Shown: positions 1 through 8,984, counted from the first letter of the stretch. The stretch is DNA of 64,000 nucleotides from Parablautia muri (GCF_009917485.1 NZ_QZDT01000001.1:62001-126000); one strand, 5' to 3'. A program made the numbers and translations. The notes: generated by a model not told the origin, from the sequence alone.

Positions 1-29
1 CTAGTTTTATTAGCAATTGCCCAACCCCC

Positions 30-1148
30 ATGACGATTGCAATCCAAGGAAGCTGGGGAAGTGGTAAAAATAATATTATAAACACACTTTCGGATAGCTT
101 GGAGGGGAGCTGCTCTGACAATCGGGTATGGTTTAATCCCCGACTGCTGCTTCAAGTCAATTCGGAGGATCCACTCCCAATACTTATAGGAAAAGCGTTA
201 ATTCGGCAGCTTAGTGGCGCTGAAGGAAGTGTTTCTAAGGATTCCGCGGTTAAGGTGGCAAAAGGAGTTATCGAGCTTTTAGCTGGTATTATCGCTCCGG
301 ATAGTTCAGCCGGACAAAATCTGGTGGAAGGATTGTTCAAAGATGGTTCCGGAATTTCTCCTGAAAAACTTGTAGACGCCTTTTCTAAGTTGGTGGAGAA
401 ACGAGCTAAGGATTCAGCCGGTAAAGTTGTTATTTTCATCAATGAGCTGGACAAGCTTGCTCCTGTAAAAGCGGTGGAGCTGCTTATGGCCCTGCGGATT
501 TTCTTGGACTGTGAAGGCTGCGTATTTGTAGCAGCGATTGACTATAGTCTTTTTCAGCGCGGAGTAAGAGAGAACCCTGATATGGACTTGGACGAGAACC
601 AGGAGAAAGCCCTTTTTGATGAGATATTTCAGATGTCATTTCGTGTTCCTGTGTCAAGTCAGCAGATTAGAGATTATGTAAATGGTAAACTGAAATACAT
701 GGGAATATATGGAAGTGATGAAGAAGAACTTGATTTTTGCACTGCGTTGATTCAACATTCTGTGGGCAATGAGCCTAAAAGTATAGACCGACTGTTTAAC
801 TCTTTTCTGCTTTTAAAGAACATGGATGATAAAGGGTTGTATGAAAATAAGGTTCAGCGGTTAATGCTGTTTGCCCTGCTTTGCATGCAGACAAGATTTT
901 ATGCGGTGTATGATGGGTTAAAACGGATGAAGAATCAAGTAACGCCAGAGATTCTTTCTGAGCTTAGCAGTGAGGAATCGAAAATTACAGCCTACGCTGG
1001 GTTAAGTGGAGAGGAAAAGGAAGAATTTTGCACATTTGCTCATGTGCTTTGTGACATTATCGATACGGACAATACAGTGGGTATATCCCAATCGGAGGGT
1101 GATGTGTTTATTAAAGTGCTTGAATATTCAAGTATCACATCGAAATAG
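30..1148 (+). CDS. KAP-family P-loop NTPase-like protein, degenerate and open at the left edge
   Basis: The protein matches the KAP P-loop NTPase pattern: a Walker A-like GSWGSGKNN at residues 7-15 and a Walker B-like VVIFINELDKL at residues 133-143, followed by the family's FVAAIDYSLFQRGV segment. KAP proteins normally have GSGKT/S and hhhhDDLD; here the Thr/Ser after Lys is Asn and the first Walker B Asp is Asn, so ATP hydrolysis is doubtful. The real N-terminus lies upstream. Frame 1 of the first 30 bases reads LVLLAIAQPP then stops, which would join the ORF in frame if the C5 run at 25-29 had one more C. It may be a decayed or frameshifted gene. Some KAP NTPases belong to membrane-associated or defence systems; nothing here assigns a role. 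The C-terminal half is helical and unrecognised. Confidence 0.65.
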   Translation: MTIAIQGSWGSGKNNIINTLSDSLEGSCSDNRVWFNPRLLLQVNSEDPLPILIGKALIRQLSGAEGSVSKDSAVKVAKGVIELLAGIIAPDSSAGQNLVEGLFKDGSGISPEKLVDAFSKLVEKRAKDSAGKVVIFINELDKLAPVKAVELLMALRIFLDCEGCVFVAAIDYSLFQRGVRENPDMDLDENQEKALFDEIFQMSFRVPVSSQQIRDYVNGKLKYMGIYGSDEEELDFCTALIQHSVGNEPKSIDRLFNSFLLLKNMDDKGLYENKVQRLMLFALLCMQTRFYAVYDGLKRMKNQVTPEILSELSSEESKITAYAGLSGEEKEEFCTFAHVLCDIIDTDNTVGISQSEGDVFIKVLEYSSITSK

Positions 1149-1199
1149 AGGCCTGTGCGGTATTTCAGCAAAAATGTTTCTATATGGAGGAAAGCACGA

Positions 1200-2171
1200 A
1201 TGATGAATAAGTTGAATGATTTAATTGAATTGTGTCAAGGGCACCTTATTTATATCCAGACACATAATTTCCCTGATCCGGATGCCATTGCCTCAGCATA
1301 TGGGCTGCAAAAGCTATTGGAATTATATGGGGTGCAATCGAGGCTTTGCTATGATGGGTTGATTGATAAGCTGAGTGCTTCCAAAATGTTGGATGCGTTT
1401 CATATCCAGATGTTGCCTTATGTGCAGCTGGTTTCTGATATGCAGGAGACGGACCGAATTATCTGTGTGGACAGTCAGAAGAATAGTGGTAATGTCACAG
1501 ATTTTATCGGAGATGAGATTGCCTGTATCGATCATCATCCTACGTTTGTCCCCATAGAATATCTGTATCAGGATATTCGTATCACCGGTTCATGTGCTAC
1601 ATTGATTGCAGAATATTACGTCTTGTCAGGGAATGAACCAGATAGGGATGTGGCAACGGCATTGCTCTATGGGCTTAAAATGGACACTTTGCAGTTTTCA
1701 AGAGGTGTGACGGAACTGGATATTAAAATGTTCGGATTTCTATTTCCACGCTGTGATCAGGAAAAGCTAGCTGATTTGGAACGAAACAATATGGAGTTTA
1801 CTGACCTGAAAGCCTATGGGGCGGCGATCGAGAGCATTGAGCTTTATGAGAAGGTCGGGTTTTCCTGCATTCCTTTTTCGTGTCCGGATGCGCTGATCGC
1901 GATTTTGTCCGATTTTATTCTCTCCCTGATTGAAGTGGAAGTAGCAGTGGTATTTTCTTTTCGGGAAGACGGGATAAAACTGTCTGTCCGTTCTGAGGAC
2001 TCGAAGATTCATGCCGGAGAACTACTCCATAGGGCATTAAAGGATATAGGAAACGGTGGAGGACATGCTTCCATGGGCGGTGGGTTTATCGGTAAGGAAC
2101 GGTTGCCAGAGCTTGGAAATTATATGGAGGATTACATAAGAAATCTGTTTTTAGATACTCTGGCAAGTTGA
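1200..2171 (+). CDS. DHH/DHHA1 family phosphoesterase (NrnA-like)
   Basis: This is a DHH-superfamily phosphoesterase of about 323 residues. An N-terminal THNFPDPDAIASA motif (D-x-D metal ligands) is followed by IICVDSQ, then the signature CIDHHPT. A C-terminal DHHA1 domain carries GNGGGHASMGGG. Relatives are Mn-dependent nanoRNases/pAp phosphatases (NrnA) and c-di-NMP phosphodiesterase domains; the short length without PAS or GGDEF domains favours NrnA-like nucleotide hydrolysis, but the substrate cannot be fixed from sequence. The ATG at 1200 is chosen because GGAGG at 1186-1190 lies 9 nt upstream; an in-frame GTG at 1155 has no such site. It lies 51 bp after the KAP-like gene on the same strand and may be co-transcribed. 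Confidence 0.8.
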   Translation: MMNKLNDLIELCQGHLIYIQTHNFPDPDAIASAYGLQKLLELYGVQSRLCYDGLIDKLSASKMLDAFHIQMLPYVQLVSDMQETDRIICVDSQKNSGNVTDFIGDEIACIDHHPTFVPIEYLYQDIRITGSCATLIAEYYVLSGNEPDRDVATALLYGLKMDTLQFSRGVTELDIKMFGFLFPRCDQEKLADLERNNMEFTDLKAYGAAIESIELYEKVGFSCIPFSCPDALIAILSDFILSLIEVEVAVVFSFREDGIKLSVRSEDSKIHAGELLHRALKDIGNGGGHASMGGGFIGKERLPELGNYMEDYIRNLFLDTLAS

Positions 2172-2208
2172 ATAGTGTGAAGAAAAGTTCTAAGATGTCA
2201 AACTTATC

Positions 2209-2236
2209 AAAAACTCCGTAGGTTTTCCTACGGAGT
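2209..2236 (-). terminator. Rho-independent terminator of the sortase operon
   Basis: A perfect 10-bp stem (2213-2222 with 2227-2236) and TTTT loop are followed on the minus strand by a short T run. The sortase stop codon at 2228-2230 lies inside the stem. On the plus strand no T run follows, so polarity favours the minus-strand operon, though the stem may also slow convergent transcripts from the DHH gene. Confidence 0.75.
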
Positions 2237-3016
2237 CTTCTGTCGGAGAAAGGGTTCTCCATTATGAAGAATTCCCTGGACAACCCAACGGGTAGAATGT
2301 CCCCTTCCGGTACAGGTGGAAAGGGTTAATACTCTATCTACAAAGGTAGGAGTGATTCCCGTATCAATTTCAGAATTTTCCAAGCAAAATTGAATGAAAT
2401 CAGATCTTCTTTTTTCCGAGTTGATATTGATTCGATATACAATTTCCCGGATTCCAACTTCATAAGCAGCAAAAATATCATATCTGTAGACCCCATCATC
2501 CATAACCAGATAAATGCTAGGGTGTTCCTGCCAATAATCAAGATTGTCATAGTTTAACAGATTGCCAAACATAGAGCCATTGCGCATTTTATGTCCATAA
2601 ATAATGGTATTAAAGCTGCGCATATTGGGGCTGATCTGACATTCCATAAAAATGGATCCCACAGAGCTCAGATCGTTGTTCCAGGTATGATTTAAATAAT
2701 ATTTATTATCTTCGGTCTGGAGAATGGGATAGGAAAGCTCTGTTCCCGGAATAGTAATCCACCCAATGACTTCTTCATTAATTGTCCGCAGAGAATCCAA
2801 ATCAGTATCTGCAAGTATTTCGGCCCAATAATCGGTTTCTCCTGCATTTTCAGGCGCCTTATCCGGCATGGTGGCAAGACCTGCTACTAGCTGTGCATCA
2901 AAGTAATCTTCAGTTCCACTGCGATAATCCAACTGTTTTATGCCAATGACGGCTGCACTGACAGCAAAAGTCAGAACAAGCGATATTGTTATCAGTAGGC
3001 GTATTTTCTTTTTCAT
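2228..3016 (-). CDS. srtB: Class B-like sortase
   Basis: This is a membrane-bound transpeptidase expected to cleave a C-terminal sorting motif of a surface protein and attach it to the cell wall. An N-terminal hydrophobic anchor spans residues 6-25. The catalytic triad is visible: His142 in IIYGHKM, Cys235 in TLSTCTG and Arg243 in STRWVV. The 262-residue length and the helix before TLSTC fit class B rather than class A. The start lies 1 bp after the stop of the upstream toroid-like gene, indicating a translationally coupled operon with the adhesin as the likely substrate. The ribosome-binding sequence AAGAATGGGGGATTAGG is the C-terminal coding sequence of the upstream gene. All catalytic residues are intact, unlike its frameshifted operon partners. 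Confidence 0.88.
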   Translation of the reverse strand: MKKKIRLLITISLVLTFAVSAAVIGIKQLDYRSGTEDYFDAQLVAGLATMPDKAPENAGETDYWAEILADTDLDSLRTINEEVIGWITIPGTELSYPILQTEDNKYYLNHTWNNDLSSVGSIFMECQISPNMRSFNTIIYGHKMRNGSMFGNLLNYDNLDYWQEHPSIYLVMDDGVYRYDIFAAYEVGIREIVYRININSEKRRSDFIQFCLENSEIDTGITPTFVDRVLTLSTCTGRGHSTRWVVQGILHNGEPFLRQKTP

Positions 3017-3017
3017 C

Positions 3018-4827
3018 CTAATCCCCCATTCTTGCCAATGCCCTCAATTTACCGACAGCCCTTAGCATTCCGTAATCTACCAGTTTATCATAATTAATAT
3101 AGTAGAGATAATATCCTCCAATATTATGTTGGACATCATCTATACGAACGCGATAGCCATCATGTCGAATCATGAAGGTATCCAATATTCGTTGAGGATT
3201 TTCCATATACATAGCATACTCAGGAAAAAAATAGCCGTTTAATTGCCGGTCTGCTCTGGTATAAATAGTACTCAAAAACTCATCTAAATCAAAACCCGTG
3301 GCAAATCCATCATTTTCAACCATCCGGTCATATACTTCAAAGGTTGCCATGAGCAGCTCCAAGTAAGTATGATAAGTGGTGTCACGGTCTTTAATTTCTT
3401 CAAGGTTTACCTGGGCATTTTCCAGGGCGAAAGCATAATAGTCCATATTATCTGGTATGTACTTGGTAATTTCGTTTATACTGTATGCTACCCAATGATC
3501 TTTATACTGAGTATAATCCGCTTGGATAAAATGTTCTACGGCACTTTGTGCAGCGTCCAGCCAGACCTGATTCTTGGTAAGCCCATAAAGGCGGCAGAGA
3601 GCAAAAGTTGCTTCACCATCATAATATACGGTACGGAAAGCTTCTTTTCTTGAGAAATCACCGTTTAAAACATGATAATATTCACCGGTTGACTGCTCTA
3701 GCTGGGAAAGGATTCCTTCGCCCAGGGCACAGCAGACATCTTTGTACTTATCATCATCAAAAACGTCCATATACTCTGTTAAGGCTACCACAGCAAGACC
3801 ACAGCCGCCTAACTTAATTTCATCATCTTTTTCATCATAAAGATAGGCTTTGCCATCGGAATCATAAATTACCTGGCTGAGCATATAGTCGATAGTTTGA
3901 TTGATTGATCTTTTCTGCCAGGGTTTGATTTGGTGATAAACGGTAACGGCAAATCAATGACCAGAGAGAGCTGGCATGTCGTACTATATTATAATTTTCA
4001 ATTTCTTCATCAAAACGAGGATAAATACCATAAATAAAGGAGCCATCTTCTTTAACCTGATTTACCAGGAAATTAGAGGCATTTAAAATTAATTCTTTGG
4101 CATAGTCTGCATCAAGAACATCTACTTTACGCCGCCCATAATCCAATCCACTGGCGCTTAAATCATAAACAGTGTTGTCATCATCACATATCCAGCCGGC
4201 ACATTGGAATAAAGTGCAGGACAGAGGAAACTGTTTTAAAGTAGGACGTTTTGACGCTTCCAGATAACGATTTAAGGTTTCGTGATTGATGCCGCCATTT
4301 TCATAGTCATAAATTTTCGCGCCATTAAGTTCCGCTTCTAACAAAGCAGTTTGAAAGTTTTCATCAAAAGACACACCGTAGCGGAAAAATTCATTCCGAT
4401 AGGAACCTATAATCTGAAATAGTTCTTCTGTCGGAACCGTCTCGGAAAAATAAACCACATCTGCTTTCACCCACTTTGGATAAAGTTCCTTTTTCTGCAA
4501 GGCACTGATTGATTTATCTACAGCTGATAACCAAGCTTCATCCAACGTTACGCCTGTGCCGGTGTAAACACTTGCCCGTGACGTGCCATCAGAAACAGAA
4601 AGAAAGATAACATTTCCAACTGTTTCGGCAGGCATGTCACCTAATTCCTCATAAACCCAGTCTGCCAGAACATATTCCTGAAGCAGTTCAATTTTTTCCT
4701 GAAAAAGTGTAGTGTCATTTTTGCCCCAATGCAGCAGAAATGATAGAGCAAATATGGCCACCGCAATCATCAGCACCAGCGATGCCAACCATAGGATGAG
4801 CTTTTTTATCTTCATTTTTACAACCAT
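3018..4827 (-). pseudogene. Membrane-anchored alpha-toroid-like protein, frameshifted at a TTGA repeat
   Basis: Two overlapping frames (4827 to 3862 and 3884 to 3018) are halves of one protein of about 600 residues. The upstream part has an N-terminal transmembrane anchor (about residues 10-31) and then a domain with a YNIVRHASSLWSL motif. The downstream part continues with a GGCGLAVVALTEY and YYDGEATFALCRLYGL pattern like helical (alpha/alpha) toroid enzymes or glycoside hydrolase-like folds. Continuity is clear because dropping one TTGA unit from the three at 3897-3908 gives ..KINQTIDYMLSQVIYD.. in one frame. I do not recognise a named family or function. It lies between adhesin and sortase, with the sortase start 1 bp after its stop. 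The start could be ATG 4827 or 4815; GGAG is 1 or 13 nt upstream, neither ideal. Confidence 0.7.
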
Positions 4828-4913
4828 GCTCCTTTCTCAATGTGCGGATTTTCGACAATGAAAAGCGTAAACTTTTACCGTATAGAGATTTCTTGTATAA
4901 TAGAATATAATAG

Positions 4914-4946
4914 AACCGGGGCCCAATGAGGGCCCCGGTTTTTTTG
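4914..4946 (+). terminator. Strong GC hairpin with T run on the plus strand
   Basis: An 11-bp perfect stem (AACCGGGGCCC at 4914-4924 with its complement at 4930-4940) is followed on the plus strand by seven T residues. It separates the adhesin 3' end from the toroid-like gene, both on the minus strand. On the minus strand only a looser CTATTATATT tail follows. It may partly terminate adhesin transcripts and thereby limit sortase expression; the best polarity is opposite to the genes. Confidence 0.6.
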
Positions 4947-4971
4947 GCTCTTTAACTAAAACTTTTTTAAA

Positions 4972-7900
4972 TCAGGCGTTTTTGCGTTTTTTATGTTCTA
5001 AAGCTGTCAGACATAACAATCCAGCAGCCGATAAAACGGCTATCAAGTACCACGCATCAGAGATATCGCCAGTTTTAGGGACATTCGCCAGAGGCACATC
5101 TTCATCAAAAATATCTACTAAGGAGCTCCTTCTGGAAGGAAGGTTTGCCAAAGGAACATCTTCATCAGGAATATCCATCAGAGCATCTTCAGCAGGAACA
5201 TCCATCAAAGGCACAGGGGATGCAGGAATATCTGTTAAAGGAACAGACTCATCAGGAACATCCGCATCGGAATCTGTGTCCGCATCCGCGTCAGAATCCG
5301 CATCTGCATCAGAATCATCATCTGCGTCCGCGTCATCATCCCCTTCATTGCCTGGTATTGTTCTTTGATAAGAATTATGGGAAGAAGTACCAGTACTCCA
5401 ATTAGATTTGGAGTGGGTGGCGGTTACATTTTCTGTTGTAGTTACTGTAGCTGATGCTTCTTCAACATTAAATTTCAAAGTGAAACTCATGTTTACAGCC
5501 TGTTTTTTATGACTATCAGTTAAGCCAATAAAAGTCTGCGATGTTTGGCCGTTTTTCTTTTCAGAAGAAAAGATATAAATACCATTTCCTAAATCTCTGG
5601 TACCTTCCAATTCAATCGTGATAGTAGTACCATTGGGCAAAAGAAGATCTCTAAAAGTATATACATTGCCATCTTCTTCAAACTTATCGTAGTCTTTTTC
5701 AACATCTTTTGTTTTTGGATTACCAGCAATACGTTTAGAAGCTATACATACTTTGTTTTCTCCTTCTCCAGCATAAATTTTTACGATTAAATCATCATTA
5801 AGCTTACTGGGAGTAACTTCCAGGGCAAAGGATACATCAGCTTTATATATGTCAGCTTTATCATCGGTTTGTTGAACAGCCATGACTGCTTCCGTACCGG
5901 CTGTTTCTTTTCCTTTGATGGTAACAGTAGGAGTAAAGTCTTTTTCCGTGATTTCTGCAGGTGCTTTGGTTGCGCCTACAGTGCTGTCATCTAAATCTTT
6001 TAGGCTAATGAGCCAGATGCAAATCTGTTCTAATGCTAATTTTTGATCTTCATCAAGAGATTCATAGGTGTCATCTCCGGTTCCGACCATTTTTTTAGCT
6101 TCCGTATCATAGTACATACCCATATACTGTCTCCAGTTTTCAAAATTCGTTACATTAACCTTTTTGCTGGTTCCGGTATTACCATAATACCAAAGCGCTG
6201 CCTGAGTTGCAGTAAGGGCTACACCAGGAGTTACGCCCTGCAATACGGCTTCAACATTAATCTTGGTTTCATTTTCGGCTTTTTTGCTGTTTAATGCTTC
6301 TAGATACTCCTTAAGGTTCTTTTTAAGAGTAGCCAAGCTGCCTACCACATCTTCATCAGGGTCAGTAGAATCCGCAACGCCCCAATAGCCGTTTATGACA
6401 ATATTACCAAGGGCCTCTTGCTTAGCGCGTGCATCTTCTTCCTGTTCTTCCGGAGGAAGACTGCTGTCAATCAGCAGTTCCCAATAATTAGAATCATCAA
6501 TTTCAACCATTTTGTAGCGGTAATCCGCTTGAGAGCCAGTATTTAAATCTGCACAATATGCATAGAGCTTATTGTTATTTTTATCTCGCAGGATAAACTG
6601 GTGGGCACGATAAGTGGTTGAGCCACCAACATCAGCACGGATAGAGCTTTCTAATCCAAGCTCGCCAACATAGTAGCAGTCGTATCCATCCTTTTCAAGA
6701 TCCTCTAACCATTTAGGGTCAGCCTGAGTTAATTCTTTGTCTTTGGCATGGATAACTAACTCAAGCCTATCTTCTTTTACCCAACCGGCATAATTTCCAT
6801 CCGAGTTGATATAATACCATACATTACCAGCACTATCTACTTTTCTATTTATTTTGTTTGGGTCGTTACCATCAACACGAACAATGGCACTGGTTCCACG
6901 GCTTGCATTAATTGGAGTCTTTAGGTCGTCAGCATACAAATAACAGCCACCTTTTTTTACTTCAAAAGTTCCACCGATTATTTCTGTATAATCTTTGGAG
7001 ATCCAGGCGTTTTCTCCTATCCTATACCAATTATTTTTTTCTTCATAAATATAAACTTTGAGAAGCTTATCCTTTTCAGGTTTAAGCCCACCACCTTGAT
7101 ACAAATCGAAGTTTGTACCAGGACCTTTTCGTACATTTAGAGATGATGCTACTTTTATATTTGCAACTGCAAGAGAATTGATGGCATCTCTGTCAACTAG
7201 ATCATTGTCCGGATCATATGTTGTATCATGCTCTTTATAACCATCTTTAAACTTATCAGGCTCGGGATCAATGCTGTCTTTCTTCTCCACACTTGTTTCG
7301 CCATGACCTTCTCCAGCTATAACTTCGCTCATCTCCGCATCAACCTTGCCAGACGTAATTTCATCCAGTGTTATAGTTTCTACAGTAGTAGTGACATCCT
7401 TTGACTGAGAGAAGGTCTCCCCGTTGATTACGGTGAAAGTAGTAGTACGAACGGTGTTATTCCCCAAGTCCTCCGTTATGCTGTAACGATAACCTATTTC
7501 CAGTCCGCTGGTCTCATCCTTGATGATTTCAGCATTCTCAGGCATGCTTTCAGGTACATTAGGAGTTCTGGTTTCAGTAGTTACAATCTCAACCTTTGTG
7601 GTTTCATAAGAAGTTAAATTACCATTTTCATCCCGATTTTCTTTCAACTCCCAGGTACTATTAGTAGTAACAGTGGTATTTTCATCCGGATGCTGGATAT
7701 CCTCGGGAAGATAGAAGGAGTTATTATTACCTTCCTCTACAGGGATATAACCTTCTTCTGTAGGAGGAGTGGGTTTATGTTCTGCCTCTATCTGATCTCT
7801 GATGTCAAAATCTTCATGAACTTCCCCATCTTTACCAGGTGTTATGGTAATGTTTTTATCCTCAGAATCAGTTGAATCGGAGTCTAAAGGATTACGCACG

Positions 7901-8437
7901 TCAGTTTCAGTAGTTTCGCTCCCAGACACGATAACATTTACATCATTTGGTGCATCGCCGACTGTACTGGTGCCTTCATATTGAATATTGCCATTTTCAT
8001 CTTCTGTAGAAGTTCCTGTAACAGTGACATCAGTGGGGGGTGCCGTTTACGTCCACAGTAGTTGTAGTCTGCCATTCCTGTTGATTATTAGCATCAGGGC
8101 TATCAGCAGACGGTGGGTTGTTAGAATCAGGTTCGCTAGTAGGCGGCTGCTGATTTCCTGAACCGGAATTGTCGGCAGAAGTCTGATTATCAAAACTAGA
8201 ATTATTATCAAGTGTTGTTACACTACCATCGGAACCTCCATCATCAAGTACGTCAGAGGGTGGACTGGTATCAAGATTGCTTTGGCTATTGTCTGCAGAG
8301 GATTCATCAGATAAATCAGAAGATATTTCCTCCTCATCCGCCAAAGAAACAAGCTGAGGCGTACCAGCTACCATAACAACAGCAATAAGCAGAGCAAGTG
8401 TACGTCTACTGAACTCTTTCAATTTTTTTATCTTCAT
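4972..8437 (-). pseudogene. Thioester-domain (TED) cell-wall-anchored adhesin, split by a C6-tract frameshift
   Basis: Two frames make one surface protein of about 1,150 residues. The first (8437 to 8030) gives a signal peptide (cleavage near VSLA/DEEE) and a Ser/Asp/Asn/Pro-rich linker, and stops in VNGTPH. The second is open to 4972. One C fewer in the C6 tract (plus-strand G run 8035-8040) joins them as VNGTPTDVTVTG. Using residues of the 985-residue downstream ORF, two SH3-like domains lie at 255-320 and 322-392. A thioester domain spans about 405-650, with Cys459 in YAYCADL and Gln576 in TATQAALWYYG, the expected thioester pair. A beta-rich domain follows, then an Asp/Ala/Ser-rich stalk (864-890), VPLxDIP repeats, sorting signal NVPKTGD, a membrane helix and a basic tail. 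TED adhesins bind host surfaces covalently; here that is inferred. The downstream ORF begins at a GTG (7929) that is not a real start. Confidence 0.82.
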
Positions 8438-8471
8438 AATATTTTCCTTTCTTTGCTAGTCTTCGGAAGCA

Positions 8472-8586
8472 AAGGGTCCGGCGGCCGGGCTGGCGTAGTT
8501 TCTTTACCGCAACTACTTTTACGGTTTCAATAACCTTAGCTCCCTAGTTTTGCGTCCCACCGTTTCCGATAGTTTGCTAACTATAA
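8472..8586 (-). ncRNA. Cyclic-di-GMP-I riboswitch (GEMM-I), copy 1, gene-proximal
   Basis: On the minus strand the core reads AGCAAAC, then a P2 hairpin with GAAA tetraloop (CTATCG-GAAA-CGGTGG), then GGGACGCAAA, then GCTAAGG, a long P3 arm, and the tetraloop-receptor strand CAGCCCGG. This follows the GEMM-I consensus order. The base before CAAAC (Vc2 G20) is G, favouring c-di-GMP over the A20 cGAMP variants. This copy is the most divergent: GAGCTAA replaces GGCCTAA and P3 is longer. It ends about 35 nt before the adhesin start; a CTTTGC/GCAAAG hairpin next to the AAAGGA ribosome site could be the expression platform. Confidence 0.85.
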
Positions 8587-8676
8587 TTAGTGACCGGGCT
8601 GCCGTGTACCTTAAAGATAGTTAGGCCCCTTAGCTTTGCGTCCCACTGTTTCCAATAGTTTGCCTTTATAATTAGC
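8582..8676 (-). ncRNA. Cyclic-di-GMP-I riboswitch (GEMM-I), copy 2, middle
   Basis: This is the best match of the three. GGCAAAC is followed by P2 CTATTG-GAAA-CAGTGG, GGGACGCAAAGC, GGCCTAA, a P3 arm, and CAGCCCGGTCAC. Flanks CTAATTATA and TATAGTTAG can pair to form a P1-like stem (one G-U). It follows copy 3 and precedes copy 1 with almost no spacer and no T run between, so all three aptamers sit in one leader without intervening terminators. Confidence 0.9.
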
Positions 8677-8765
8677 AACCAGGCTAACATAGCGGCTGAA
8701 AAATGAAACCGCCTTAGTTCCTTGGCTTTACGTCACGCCCTTTCGAACGTTTTGCCGAAATGTGT
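8672..8765 (-). ncRNA. Cyclic-di-GMP-I riboswitch (GEMM-I), copy 3, distal
   Basis: On the minus strand GGCAAAAC leads into P2 ACGTTC-GAAA-GGGCGT, then GACGTAAAGCC (consensus GACGCAAAGCC), CTAAGG, a P3 arm with GGCGG/CCGCT stem, and TAGCCTGGTTGC. One A is inserted in the GCAAAC block and C is T in GACGC, so affinity may differ from copy 2. An ATTTCGG/CCGAAAT hairpin directly precedes it (8754-8779). Confidence 0.82.
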
Positions 8766-8787
8766 GCAATCATATTTCGGACTTTTT

Positions 8788-8862
8788 TCAGTTCCTACTA
8801 TCAGCCCCGCCGCCACTGATGCGGATGAAACGGGGCCGTTTGCCAGATGGATCCAGCCTCAT
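8788..8862 (-). other. Structured leader element or 24-codon ORF upstream of the riboswitch array
   Basis: The minus strand holds a stable coaxial hairpin: GGCCCCG pairs with CGGGGCT, enclosing CCGC/GCGG and a 7-nt loop (plus-strand 8803-8837). The same interval is an open frame of 24 codons beginning ATG at 8862 and ending TGA at 8788, preceded by a plausible AGAGAGGTG ribosome site. Its product would start MRLDPSGKRPRF. I cannot tell a real leader peptide from a structured RNA that happens to be open. It does not fit GEMM-I. Confidence 0.45.
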
Positions 8863-8984
8863 AACATTCACCTCTCTTTCTCATATTATGCAGCCATGAT
8901 GGCACGGTTAGATTCTATTGTTTTAGACTTTTATATATCATAAAACGGCTAGTTTCCCGAAATTTTATCGTTCGAACTAACCTT

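Noticed and set aside
4982-5368. Plus-strand open frame opposite the adhesin C-terminal stalk
   Set aside because: It is an antisense shadow of the Asp/Ala/Ser-rich repeat coding sequence and has no ribosome site or recognisable domain.
8472-8765. Interpretation of the repeated leader blocks as a CRISPR array or direct repeats
   Set aside because: The blocks are about 90 nt apart with diverged sequence but conserved secondary-structure motifs in GEMM-I order, which fits riboswitches and not identical short repeats with spacers.
8722-8943. Plus-strand 73-codon frame across the riboswitch array
   Set aside because: The interval is explained by structured RNA on the minus strand; the predicted peptide has no features and no good ribosome site.
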